Origin: Winogradskyella sp.
GTDB taxonomy: Bacteria > Bacteroidota > Bacteroidia > Flavobacteriales > Flavobacteriaceae
Reading direction: 5' to 3'
Length of the DNA: 33,981 bases
Assembly: GCF_028282165.1 (NCBI RefSeq)
Contig: NZ_JANQIM010000037.1
Location: 1 to 33,981 of the forward strand
This document shows positions 16,321 to 25,190 of the stretch, in pieces. The notes under the pieces were generated by a model. The model was given only the letters and a program-made list of their open reading frames with translations, did no database searches and had not been told where the DNA came from. The position numbers were made by a program, and so were the translations under genes. Positions within the stretch are counted from its first letter, which is position 1. Each line of letters begins with the position of its first letter.

Positions 16321-17685
16321 TTATAACCTGCTAAAATAGATTTTACTGGCCTTTACAACCCTTGGTGCTAATAAAATTGTGGCAAGCATAGTTGGAATCG
16401 CCATAAAAGCAAAGACACCATCAATAAAGTTTATCATAGCCTCAAAAGGGGTCGTTGCTGCCAAAACAATGCTTATAATATAAAAGTAGTTATAATAATG
16501 TTTTCTATCAGCACCTAGTAAAAACGACATACACTTTTTACCATAGTAGGCATAGCTAAAGAGTGAAGAAATACTGAAAAAGAATACACAAACCATTAAG
16601 AGGTACTGACCATAGGGAAGCGCATCCTTAAAGGCCGAAGCAGTAAGACTAACCCCATTATCTGGTGTTGTCTCCCAAACCCCTGTAACCAATATAGCCA
16701 AAGCTGTTAACGTACAAACAATTAAAGTATCTATTACAGGCCCTAACATAGCTACTAAGCCTTCCCTCACAGGTTCATCGGTTTTAGCTGCTCCATGAGC
16801 CATGGGGGCAGTACCTAAACCAGCTTCGTTAGAAAAAGCACCACGTTTAATACCATGTAAGATTAATGCTCCCAAAACACCACCTAAAAAAGGTTGGTCT
16901 GCCGGGAAATAATTGGCTGCAAAAGCATCAGTAACAATTAGTTTTAGATAAATTGGAACTTCAGAATAATTAATGCTCAGGATTATAAGCACTAATACAA
17001 AATACAATACAACCATAGATGGTACCATTTTAGATGCCCAAGTACTTATGCGTTGAAGACCTCCAAGAATAACGATACTTGTTACTATAACTAAGACTAG
17101 TGCAATCGTAAGATTTGTGTTAAACGTTACTTCTACACCATTGGGAATTAAGATAATATCATTAATCGCTTGTTTAAGTTGGTTAACATTAACCACAGGA
17201 AGCGCTCCCAACATCCCAAAAATGCTAAATAATACTGCTAAAAACTTCCATTTTTTTCCTAGGCCTTCAACAATAAAATACATTGGCCCACCTTGCAGTT
17301 CTCCATTACTGTCTTTTCCTCTATATAAAACAGCCAATGTCGACGTAAAAAACTTAGTACTCATACCCACAATGGCACTGACCCACATCCAAAACATAGC
17401 ACCTGGCCCACCAACTGAAATGGCCAAAGCTACACCAGCAATATTTCCCATACCTATGGTGGATGACAAAGCAGTACTCAAAGCCTTAAAATGAGAAATC
17501 TGTCCAGGATCATTTGGGTCATCGTATTTACCTCTAAGGACACTAATAGCATGTCCTAAATATCGAAAAGGAAGAAACTGAGAGCGAATAATTAAATATA
17601 AACCACCTCCTATAAGCAGTATTAGTAGAGGTAAGCCCCATGCTAAAGATGAAAAACGTTCGAGTAATTGGTTTAATGACGCCAT
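16321..17685 (-). CDS. Sodium:alanine/glycine symporter (AGCS family)
   Basis: A 454-aa inner-membrane transporter with about 10-11 hydrophobic segments. Family signatures: FKALSTALSSTIGMGNIAGV (66-85), GGPGAMFWMW, ELQGGPMYF and NEAGLGTAPMAHGAAKTDEP. It should bring small neutral amino acids, typically alanine, glycine or glutamine, in with Na+. The ATG at 17685 gives the usual N-terminus (hydrophobic segment followed by a Q-F-x-P-F-R motif). It lies 54 nt after the sulfotransferase gene on the same strand; no functional link is evident. Exact substrate not determinable. Confidence 0.93.
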   Translation of the reverse strand: MASLNQLLERFSSLAWGLPLLILLIGGGLYLIIRSQFLPFRYLGHAISVLRGKYDDPNDPGQISHFKALSTALSSTIGMGNIAGVALAISVGGPGAMFWMWVSAIVGMSTKFFTSTLAVLYRGKDSNGELQGGPMYFIVEGLGKKWKFLAVLFSIFGMLGALPVVNVNQLKQAINDIILIPNGVEVTFNTNLTIALVLVIVTSIVILGGLQRISTWASKMVPSMVVLYFVLVLIILSINYSEVPIYLKLIVTDAFAANYFPADQPFLGGVLGALILHGIKRGAFSNEAGLGTAPMAHGAAKTDEPVREGLVAMLGPVIDTLIVCTLTALAILVTGVWETTPDNGVSLTASAFKDALPYGQYLLMVCVFFFSISSLFSYAYYGKKCMSFLLGADRKHYYNYFYIISIVLAATTPFEAMINFIDGVFAFMAIPTMLATILLAPRVVKASKIYFSRL

Positions 17686-17739
17686 AAAACGTAAAGGTAG
17701 TAAACCAAAAAAACAATTGAAGAAAGCTTAAGGGAAAAA

Positions 17740-18549
17740 TCAAAGAGATACCCTAACATTATTCTCTTTTACAAGCTCGTTAGTTAAGTCTTTGTATTTT
17801 TGGTCAATAGCCTCATTCTTGTAGGTGAACTGCTTCTTATTATTTGCCCTTTTCCAGCTTTTTTCGGGGGATGCTTTCTCGTTTATTAAACCTTCTACGA
17901 GTGGCAAACTCTCTTTAATATCTTTTAGTCGAATATATGTGATATTTCTAAGCAATCTTGTTTTCTCCGTAAAATCGAAATAAAAATCAATGAGCTTATC
18001 TATCATGTCTTGATTTTTTTTACTTTTTAGATCAAACTCAAATTCGCGAAGATTCACACCTACTTTTTCTTGCCAGAAATGCTCATGTGGTATATCAAAA
18101 TAGAATTTTAACATTGAAGGCTTATTCCAATAATTGATAACTGAAGTGATCCATGATGAAGGTGATCTTAAAATACAAATATAATTTAGATCTTTAGCAA
18201 TCTCATTTTTAGACAGCTCCTCTACATAGGCACTCCATGATCCTGAACATTCTAACTTTAAGTTTAAATAATTTAGACGTTTTACGAAGTATTTATCAAA
18301 ATCCTTATCGAGGTACTTATATGACGCATAATGTATTGGCTCGTGTCTTGAAATTTCGGATTTAAAACTGCTTGATAGATAGGTTGTACCCGTTTTATAT
18401 GGCGAAATACAATAAACTGTTCTCTGCTTCAAAACTTCTGAGCTTTGCATGTTCATTTGCCACAGTACTAGTCGTCCCTCAATAGCTCTTATTTGCTTTG
18501 CAAATGGAGTTTTGAGTAGAAAGAATTTCAATTTATCTGAAGTAGGCAT
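17740..18549 (-). CDS. Sulfotransferase family protein
   Basis: A 269-aa protein. PYKTGTT at 50-56 is the 5'-phosphosulfate loop (consensus PKTGTT) and ILRSPSSWITS at 126-136 supplies the Arg (128) and Ser (136) that bind the 3'-phosphate of PAPS. It therefore probably transfers sulfate from PAPS to a hydroxyl or amine of a glycan, lipid or small molecule. Slightly short for the family and without a signal peptide or TM segment. No PAPS-synthesis gene is in the window. The N-terminal 40 residues and the basic C-terminal third (KSWKRANNKKQFTY) are not recognisable. Acceptor unknown; nearby genes do not indicate it. Confidence 0.7.
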   Translation of the reverse strand: MPTSDKLKFFLLKTPFAKQIRAIEGRLVLWQMNMQSSEVLKQRTVYCISPYKTGTTYLSSSFKSEISRHEPIHYASYKYLDKDFDKYFVKRLNYLNLKLECSGSWSAYVEELSKNEIAKDLNYICILRSPSSWITSVINYWNKPSMLKFYFDIPHEHFWQEKVGVNLREFEFDLKSKKNQDMIDKLIDFYFDFTEKTRLLRNITYIRLKDIKESLPLVEGLINEKASPEKSWKRANNKKQFTYKNEAIDQKYKDLTNELVKENNVRVSL

Positions 18550-18619
18550 TGTGATAATAATTAAAAGTTCTTGCTTATATTTATAAAAAACAGAGGGAGA
18601 TTAAGTCTTGAACTACAAT

Positions 18620-18682
18620 ATGAGTTTGATTAAAGAGCTAGAATATAGAATATATATTGATTTAAAGTTCGTTGCTATTTAA
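18620..18682 (+). CDS. Possible 20-aa leader peptide before DUF2200
   Basis: ATG to TAA encodes MSLIKELEYRIYIDLKFVAI. Its last codons form the left arm of the terminator hairpin at 18662-18691 and its stop codon lies in the loop. The arrangement is like an attenuation leader, but codons are not enriched for one amino acid, and the ORF is short enough to arise by chance in AT-rich DNA. Confidence 0.25.
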   Translation: MSLIKELEYRIYIDLKFVAI

Positions 18683-18699
18683 GAACTTTAAGCTTTTTT
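18662..18699 (+). terminator. Intrinsic terminator 80 bp upstream of DUF2200
   Basis: A perfect 9-bp stem, TTAAAGTTC (18662-18670) with GAACTTTAA (18683-18691), 12-nt loop, then GC and six T. Orientation is plus strand. Since the only plus-strand gene nearby lies downstream, it would terminate a short upstream RNA or attenuate the DUF2200 gene. Confidence 0.6.
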
Positions 18700-18779
18700 A
18701 TGAAAAATAATAGAGGAATTGCATTATAAATCAGATAATAACGCACAATTCTTAATTTTAACAACCTAAAATAGTGATT

Positions 18780-19142
18780 ATGGGTGATACTAGCCATCAT
18801 GACGAACGCATTGCAAAAATGACTTTTGCATCCGTATATCCACATTATGTTACCAAAGTGGAGAAGAAAAGCAGAACCAAAGAAGAATTACACCAAGTTA
18901 TAGAGTGGCTAACAGGCTACGATGAAAAAGCATTGCATAAAATTATTGAGGCAAAAACTAATTTCGAAACTTTCTTTAAAGAAGCTACATTAAATCAGAA
19001 CGCTCACCTTATAAAAGGGGTGATTTGCGGTTACAGAGTAGAAGATATTACCAATACTACAACTCAAAGCGTAAGATATCTTGATAAACTGGTAGATGAA
19101 TTAGCTAAAGGCCGAAAGATGGAAAAAATCCTGCGATCCTAA
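18780..19142 (+). CDS. DUF2200 family protein
   Basis: A 120-aa cytoplasmic protein that matches DUF2200 along its whole length: RIAKMTFASVYPHYVTKVE near the start, RTKEELHQVIEWLTGYDEKAL in the middle and SVRYLDKLVDELAKGRKMEK at the end. Function is not known. I prefer the ATG at 18780 to the GTG two codons earlier. The next gene begins 26 nt downstream on the same strand, and a terminator/leader-like structure precedes it. Confidence 0.88.
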   Translation: MGDTSHHDERIAKMTFASVYPHYVTKVEKKSRTKEELHQVIEWLTGYDEKALHKIIEAKTNFETFFKEATLNQNAHLIKGVICGYRVEDITNTTTQSVRYLDKLVDELAKGRKMEKILRS

Positions 19143-19168
19143 ACATCTAGAATTGATAATATCTTACT

Positions 19169-19519
19169 ATGCCTAAAACTCTGTATCGTATTTATGTCAT
19201 AGAATTATCTAAACGTGTTTATACAAAAAATGCAAAATTTAGAGCTGCAAATCCACAGTTTAATGGTGTTCTGGAATGTCTTTATGTTGGTATGACCAGT
19301 AAGACACCTAAAGAACGTTTCCTACAACACAAAACAGGCTATAGAAACAAAAAAGGGTATAAAATTTCTTCTAACATCGTACAACAGTATGGTTTGTACT
19401 TAAGACCCAGCCTTTATATGCATATAGATCCCTTTTTGTCCAGGGAAGAAGCTATTGTAGCCGAGAAGGAAATTGCTTTGGAGTTACGAAGATCTGGATA
19501 TGCCGTATGGTTTAATTAG
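19169..19519 (+). CDS. GIY-YIG-like small protein
   Basis: A 116-aa protein. YVGMTSKTPKERFLQH at 39-54 resembles the second half of the GIY-YIG motif (YVG) and the conserved Arg, and an acidic segment at 95-105 (IVAEKEIALEL) fits the catalytic Glu position, followed by GYAVWFN. The first strand reads YRIYVIEL instead of GIY. It may be a small nuclease of the GIY-YIG superfamily or a non-catalytic derivative. It lies 26 nt behind DUF2200 and its 3' end overlaps the convergent bshA gene by 8 bp. Confidence 0.6.
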   Translation: MPKTLYRIYVIELSKRVYTKNAKFRAANPQFNGVLECLYVGMTSKTPKERFLQHKTGYRNKKGYKISSNIVQQYGLYLRPSLYMHIDPFLSREEAIVAEKEIALELRRSGYAVWFN

Positions 19520-20651
19520 TCACCAAAAACTTATCTAAAGTTTCTTCATATATCGCTTCGTATTTTGGTACTATATTATGGATATCAAAATTTTTGGATT
19601 GTTTTTTAGCGTTCGCTTTAAAGGTATTCAAAGTCTTCATATCCTTTAAAATCTTAATGGCATTTGATGACATATCCGAAACGGCATTAACATCACTCAA
19701 GTAACCCGAATAACCATCAATATTGACCTCTGGTAGTCCACCAGTATTTGTTGAAATAACTGGTACTCCACTTGCCATTGCTTCTAAGGCCGCCAAGCCA
19801 AAACTTTCGGTCCGTGATGGCAGTAAGAATAAGTCACTGAAACAAAGGATTCTATCTATTTCATAACTGTTTCCAAAGAAAATGACCTTATCGCTAATTC
19901 CCAATTCTTCCGTCAACAACTCCGCCGCTTCTTTTTCTGGTCCTTCACCAACAAGCATTAATTTTGCTGGTAATTCTTTCTGAATATTATAAAAGATTTT
20001 AATCACATCAGGAATCTGTTTCACTTCCCTCATATTACTGATATGTGTAATAATACGTTCGTTATCCTCTGCCATCATCCCACGCTGGCAATCCGTAAAA
20101 TTGTGTTCATGCTTATCTAAATCTATAAAATTTGGTACCACATGAATATCATTCTTAATATCAAAAAGGCGTAATGTATCTTGCCTTAGACTTTCCGAAA
20201 CTGAAGTCACAGCATCAGATTTATTAATACTAAATGTAACTGCTGGTTTATAAAATGGGTGGCTACCTACAAGAGTAATGTCCGTTCCGTGCAATGTAGT
20301 AACAATAGGGACTAAAATACCATCACCTAAAAGCATTTGCTGTGCCATATATGCTGCATAAGCATGAGGAATCGCATAATGCACATGCAATAATTGAATA
20401 TCATACATTTTAACCATGTCTACCAATTTACTAGACAAGGCCAATTCATAGGGTTGGTAGTGAAACAATGGATATTCAGGAACGTGTACTTCGTGAAAAT
20501 GAACATTGTTGCTCAATAACTCTAATCTTACTGGCTGGCTATAAGTAATAAAGTGAATTTCATGCCCTCTTCTAGACAGTTCTAAACCCAGTTCTGTGGC
20601 TACTACTCCACTCCCACCAAAGGTTGGATAGCAAACAATTCCTATTTTCAT
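19512..20651 (-). CDS. bshA: N-acetyl-alpha-D-glucosaminyl L-malate synthase
   Basis: A 379-aa GT4-type glycosyltransferase. It makes GlcNAc-malate from UDP-GlcNAc and L-malate, the first step of bacillithiol synthesis. The N-terminus MKIGIVCYPTFGGSGVVATE, the LHVHYAIPHA and TTLHGTDITLVG segments, and the C-terminal donor-site block SRTESFGLAALEAMASGVPV are characteristic of BshA. Length and start are standard. It is monocistronic as far as can be seen, with no other bsh gene in the window, and it overlaps the convergent GIY-YIG-like gene by 8 bp. Confidence 0.95.
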   Translation of the reverse strand: MKIGIVCYPTFGGSGVVATELGLELSRRGHEIHFITYSQPVRLELLSNNVHFHEVHVPEYPLFHYQPYELALSSKLVDMVKMYDIQLLHVHYAIPHAYAAYMAQQMLLGDGILVPIVTTLHGTDITLVGSHPFYKPAVTFSINKSDAVTSVSESLRQDTLRLFDIKNDIHVVPNFIDLDKHEHNFTDCQRGMMAEDNERIITHISNMREVKQIPDVIKIFYNIQKELPAKLMLVGEGPEKEAAELLTEELGISDKVIFFGNSYEIDRILCFSDLFLLPSRTESFGLAALEAMASGVPVISTNTGGLPEVNIDGYSGYLSDVNAVSDMSSNAIKILKDMKTLNTFKANAKKQSKNFDIHNIVPKYEAIYEETLDKFLVTN

Positions 20652-20749
20652 TTAAGTATGGTCGTTACTAGTTTGAGAGGTTAAAGTTAGATGTTTTATG
20701 TTTTTAATAGTCAACTTTAAGACTTTTTAACTTACAACTTCGTTTTAAA

Positions 20750-23707
20750 TTATTCAATGATGGCTTCGTATATTAGACGCTGTATTTCTGTTCTAATATT
20801 CTCCCTTAGCAACAAGTTCTTACCTGCTTCAGGGTACGTTCTATTGGCTAAAAACACATAGACTATTTCTTCTTCTGGATCTGCCCATGCATAAGTACCT
20901 GTAAAACCAGAATGCCCGAAACTTGTCATAGATATACAACCACATGTTGGACCTTCTTCTCCTAATTGTGGCTTATCAAAACCAACACCTCTTCTGTTAT
21001 TATTCTTGCAGTAATGACAGGTGTTGAATTTATCAATTGTGCTCGACTTTAAATAGCGCTTGCCGCCATAAAACCCTTTTTGTAGATACATCTGCATAAT
21101 TTTAGCAACATCATTAGCGTTACTAAAAATACCCGCATGTCCACCTATTCCTCCTTGCATTGCGGCTCCCATATCGTGTACATATCCATGAACTTTTTTA
21201 TATCGGTAATAATTATCGATCTCTGTTGGTATAATATCCTTTAAACTGAACTTTTTTCTAGGGTTATAAGTAGTATAGTTGGCGCCTAAAGACTTGTAAT
21301 ATCTATCTTGGGTAATCTCATCTAATGATTTGTCATAAAACCCTTCCAGGTATTCTTTCAAAATATAATAGGGTAAATCACTGTAACGATAGCGTAATCT
21401 AGATAGCAATTCACTTTCCTTTATGATATCTTGAATGGAATCCTTATAATCGCTTCTCATAAAAAGGGTATTTGTAACTTCCACATTAAACGCTTTTGAA
21501 CGTTTAGTTTTGTAATATTTTGGATCTGGTTTTTTGGTCACAGAATCTAATGTTGCATAATAAAAGGGAATCCAAGGCTTTAATTGCGCATAGTGAGATA
21601 ACATTTTTCTTAAGGTGATGTTCTTTTTGTTGGAATCTTTATAAAATGCCATCAAATTACCTAGTTTGGCATCTAATGATACCGAGCCTTGACCTTCTAA
21701 TTCCATTAGTACTGGTAATGTTGCCAAAATCTTTGTCAATGATGCAACATCATAGACATCATCAAAATCTACCTTGTTTTTTTTTGCGTAAGTATGATAT
21801 CCGAAATTTTTGTTATAGATAACCTTTCCTTTTCTAGCTACCAACAATTGAATACCCGGAGTCATTCTATTGTTTACTGCATGATTCGCCACAGAATCAA
21901 TTCTATTTAATAACTCAGAGTTCATACCAACACGTTCCGGAAGACCATAGCTTAATTTAGATATCGAGTTAAAGGTCTCTCCAGAACCTACCGGAAAAAA
22001 CTCACCAGCGCTTACGGGCAACTTACCCAAAGCGCCTATAGCTCCAAAAATAAGCTGTGCTGATTTCTCTTGGGCTATCCTACTGTTTTGATAGCTCATC
22101 ACTATGCCCTCTATGTTTTCTATGGATCGTAACTCATTTAACACGTAGGGTCTTGCAAACAGATCTAAAATTATGGTGTTGTTTCTTGCGATTTCATATA
22201 ACCATGTCAATTCTTTTTGTGTAAACTTGAAATCTTTCCATGGGTTGTCATTAGATTTATGAAAGCCAACAATAACTGTATTGTAGTTCTGTAGTTTAGC
22301 AATAAGACCATCTAACTTATCGGCTTTTATATGATGTACTTTAGTATATTTCTTTAATTCATTATAAAATACTGACCCAGAAGCATCACCGAGCTCTACA
22401 TAAGCTATGTTCTTGGTCTCCAAATCTTGTAATGGCAAAAGGTTATTTTTGTTCTTTAGAACCGTCAATGCATTTTCCATAAGCTCTTCATATAGTGCAT
22501 CGTCCTTAATTCTATTGAGATCATTATCGAGGCCATAAAGACCAACAGGAGAATATTTATGTAAACCTACCTTATATTTTGCCATTAGAATTTTCTTCAC
22601 CGAATGCGATAAGCGTTCTTCCGAAATAACACCTTCGTCATAGGCCTCTACAAATTTGGCAATTCCTTTTTGTGGGTTTTCGGACATTAACATTACATCA
22701 TTGCCTGCCAAAAACGCCATTAAATCTATTTCACCGCCTTTAGTCAAGGTTTTTGGTGTAATACCATCTACTCCTTTCTCAATATAATCGGCTGCGCCTT
22801 TCATCGTTAGTGCATCGGTGAAAATTAGGCCTTCAAATCCTAGTGAATCTTTAAGCATATCAGTAACTATATGTTTAGATAATGATGAAGGAAAGCCTCT
22901 TCGCCTTTCTAAACTTGGCACATTAAGGTGTGCAACCATAACACTCGAAAGTCCTTCTTTTATAAGTTTCCTGTAAGGATACAATTCAACTGAATCAATT
23001 CTTTTTCTGCTAAATGATACCGTTGGGAGTGTTTTATGTGAATCATCCTCAGTATCACCATGGCCTGGAAAATGTTTTGCATTTGCCAAAACACCAGCAC
23101 TTTGCATCCCTTTCATAAAAGCCAGACCTTTTGCAGTAACATTATCCCTATCCTCGCCAAAAGAACGATTACCAATTATCGGGTTTTTAGGATTGGTATT
23201 GATATCTACAACAGGCGCAAAATTAAAATGTACTCCTAAACGTTTACAATGCTCACCTATCTGACGCCCAGTTTGTTCTATAAGTATATTGTCCGTTATA
23301 GCACCAAGGGTCATATTCCAGGGAAACGCATATGTAGAATCCAAACGCATATTTAAGCCCCATTCGGCATCCATGCCTATTAACAATGGTAGTTTTGATG
23401 CAGCTTGCAACTTGTTATTGAGTCTTGCTTGGCGATATGGTCCACCTTTAGAATAAATAATGCCTCCAATGCCTTCATCTTTGATAAGACTTACGATATC
23501 GTTGTTTACCTTATCATTATTCTCAGACATGACCTGAACCATAAACAATTGACCGATACGTTCCTTTACAGACATTGAATTATAAATACTATCTACCCAT
23601 TTGAGTTGCTGAGTTGTATCCTTAGTTAGTAAAGGATTTGTAATTGCTTCTTGAGCAAAATTTATTTGAATAAAAAAGTATATAAGAATAAGGGACCAAT
23701 AACGCAT
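20750..23707 (-). CDS. Exported GH3 beta-N-acetylhexosaminidase fused to a beta-lactamase-family domain
   Basis: A 985-aa protein with a signal peptide (hydrophobic 4-16, cleavage near NFAQ). Residues 30-380 are a NagZ-type GH3 domain: KHFPGHGDTEDDSH (211-224) has the Asp-His acid/base pair (Asp222, His224), and FTDAL holds nucleophile Asp298. A GH3 C-terminal domain follows at about 405-575. Residues 595-985 are a serine hydrolase: Ser656-x-x-Lys659 (SLTK), Tyr775 (YSD) and HSG at 932-934. Predicted role is trimming peptidoglycan or muropeptides in the periplasm, GlcNAc removal plus an amidase/peptidase-like step. Four cysteines (897, 900, 922, 924) cluster just before HSG, unusual for the domain. 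Confidence 0.9.
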   Translation of the reverse strand: MRYWSLILIYFFIQINFAQEAITNPLLTKDTTQQLKWVDSIYNSMSVKERIGQLFMVQVMSENNDKVNNDIVSLIKDEGIGGIIYSKGGPYRQARLNNKLQAASKLPLLIGMDAEWGLNMRLDSTYAFPWNMTLGAITDNILIEQTGRQIGEHCKRLGVHFNFAPVVDINTNPKNPIIGNRSFGEDRDNVTAKGLAFMKGMQSAGVLANAKHFPGHGDTEDDSHKTLPTVSFSRKRIDSVELYPYRKLIKEGLSSVMVAHLNVPSLERRRGFPSSLSKHIVTDMLKDSLGFEGLIFTDALTMKGAADYIEKGVDGITPKTLTKGGEIDLMAFLAGNDVMLMSENPQKGIAKFVEAYDEGVISEERLSHSVKKILMAKYKVGLHKYSPVGLYGLDNDLNRIKDDALYEELMENALTVLKNKNNLLPLQDLETKNIAYVELGDASGSVFYNELKKYTKVHHIKADKLDGLIAKLQNYNTVIVGFHKSNDNPWKDFKFTQKELTWLYEIARNNTIILDLFARPYVLNELRSIENIEGIVMSYQNSRIAQEKSAQLIFGAIGALGKLPVSAGEFFPVGSGETFNSISKLSYGLPERVGMNSELLNRIDSVANHAVNNRMTPGIQLLVARKGKVIYNKNFGYHTYAKKNKVDFDDVYDVASLTKILATLPVLMELEGQGSVSLDAKLGNLMAFYKDSNKKNITLRKMLSHYAQLKPWIPFYYATLDSVTKKPDPKYYKTKRSKAFNVEVTNTLFMRSDYKDSIQDIIKESELLSRLRYRYSDLPYYILKEYLEGFYDKSLDEITQDRYYKSLGANYTTYNPRKKFSLKDIIPTEIDNYYRYKKVHGYVHDMGAAMQGGIGGHAGIFSNANDVAKIMQMYLQKGFYGGKRYLKSSTIDKFNTCHYCKNNNRRGVGFDKPQLGEEGPTCGCISMTSFGHSGFTGTYAWADPEEEIVYVFLANRTYPEAGKNLLLRENIRTEIQRLIYEAIIE

Positions 23708-23776
23708 GAAACTCTTTTTTCGCTTAATAGATTAATTAACGAATACCATGCCAAAATAGCATAATTAATAAGAAGT

Positions 23777-23823
23777 AAAAAGACTTTAGGATAGTTTTAT
23801 AAACCGTGTAATTAACAGTCTTT
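23777..23823 (-). terminator. Possible terminator after serB
   Basis: AAAGACT/AGTCTTT 7-bp stem (about 23779-23785 with 23817-23823) with a 31-nt loop; on the minus strand the second arm runs into a short T run. The large loop makes this a weak candidate. Confidence 0.3.
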
Positions 23824-23826
23824 ATT

Positions 23827-25050
23827 CTACTTCATTAAGTCAATATGACGATCATGATAACCTAACAGGTACAGTACGCCATCCAAACCGATGCTAGATA
23901 TAGAGTTTTGCGCATTATCCTTAACTTTTGGTTTGGCATGGAAAGCAATTCCCAACCCGGCTAAATTGAGCATTTGCAAATCATTGGCGCCATCACCAAC
24001 GGCTATCGTCTGGCCAATATCTATGCCCATATTACTGGCAAGCCGTTTAAGATATTCCGCCTTTTTGTTGCCATCAACAATATCACCAACATAACCACCT
24101 GTTAGTGCGCCATCTACTATTTCCAGTTGATTTGCATAGACAAAATCGATATCCAATTTTTCTTGCAGATAATGGCCAAAATAGGTGAAACCTCCAGATA
24201 AAATTGCTGTTTTATAGCCGTAATAATGTAATGTATCGATTAAGCGCTTAGCACCTTTAGTAATTGGAAGGTTTTCTGCAACATCCTTCAAAACACTTTC
24301 GCTCAAGCCTTTTAGAAGCTTCATACGTTTTTTAAAGCTTTCGTTGAAATCTATCTCTCCTTGCATTGCAGATTCTGTAATGGCTTTAACCTCCTCACCG
24401 ACTCCAGCACGTTCTGCAAGCTCGTCTATAACTTCAGTCTGTATTAATGTAGAATCCATATCAAAACAGACTAATCTACGGTTTCTTCTAAACATGGTGT
24501 CCTCTTGAAAAGCGATATCTACATCCAATTCCTTAGAAATATCCATAAACCTTGTGGTAAATTCAGATTTATTGGTCAGTTTTCCTCTTATCGATAATTG
24601 AATTGAAGCTCTCGGATACTCTTCTGTTTTAACTAAAGAGGTTCTACCTGTTAATCGTTTTATAGAATCGATGTTAAGTCCTTTTTCGGAAATCACCTTA
24701 GTCACTTCAGAAATCTGCTCGGCAGCTAGTTTTTCTCCTAATATTGTAATGATATATCTGTCTTTACCTTGCATACTTACCCAATGCTCATAATCGTCTA
24801 ATGAAATTGGTGTAAATTTTGCAGTAATACCAAGTTCATAGGCTTTAAACAACAAATCTTTTAATACTGCTGCAGATTTTTTCCCTGATTTGATTTCAAA
24901 CATCATCCCAAGAGATAAGGTATCATGGATATTAGCTTGACCTATATCCAAAATCTTAGCGTCGTATTCGGCCAATACACTGGTAAGACCAGAGGTTAAT
25001 CCTGGTTTGTCTTGACCTGAAATGTTTAATAAAAATATATCTGTAGCCAT
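23827..25050 (-). CDS. serB: Phosphoserine phosphatase with N-terminal ACT domains
   Basis: A 407-aa enzyme that hydrolyses O-phosphoserine to serine, the last step of serine synthesis. Two ACT-like domains lie at about 1-80 and 97-180 and probably bind amino acids for feedback. The HAD phosphatase domain begins at about 190: DMDST with nucleophile Asp197 and acid Asp199, the cap region, SGGFTYF with the conserved Ser, and GDGANDLQM with the Mg2+-binding acidic pair. Length is typical of the two-ACT form. It lies alone, with 140 bp upstream and 119 bp downstream. Confidence 0.96.
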   Translation of the reverse strand: MATDIFLLNISGQDKPGLTSGLTSVLAEYDAKILDIGQANIHDTLSLGMMFEIKSGKKSAAVLKDLLFKAYELGITAKFTPISLDDYEHWVSMQGKDRYIITILGEKLAAEQISEVTKVISEKGLNIDSIKRLTGRTSLVKTEEYPRASIQLSIRGKLTNKSEFTTRFMDISKELDVDIAFQEDTMFRRNRRLVCFDMDSTLIQTEVIDELAERAGVGEEVKAITESAMQGEIDFNESFKKRMKLLKGLSESVLKDVAENLPITKGAKRLIDTLHYYGYKTAILSGGFTYFGHYLQEKLDIDFVYANQLEIVDGALTGGYVGDIVDGNKKAEYLKRLASNMGIDIGQTIAVGDGANDLQMLNLAGLGIAFHAKPKVKDNAQNSISSIGLDGVLYLLGYHDRHIDLMK

Positions 25051-25190
25051 CCTAGTTTTAGAAGTACTTATTAAAACACAGTATTCAGGTGGTAAAAATG
25101 ATTATTCTATTTGAGAAATAAAAATAATTCTAGATGCGAATGCCACAATAATTATGGGGAATTGATGCAAATTCTTTAATATAAGAATCC

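Noticed and set aside
20681..20720. TTAAAGTT/AACTTTAA inverted repeat between the GH3 fusion gene and bshA, as terminator
   Set aside because: Loop of 24 nt and no T-tract on the minus strand after the second arm.
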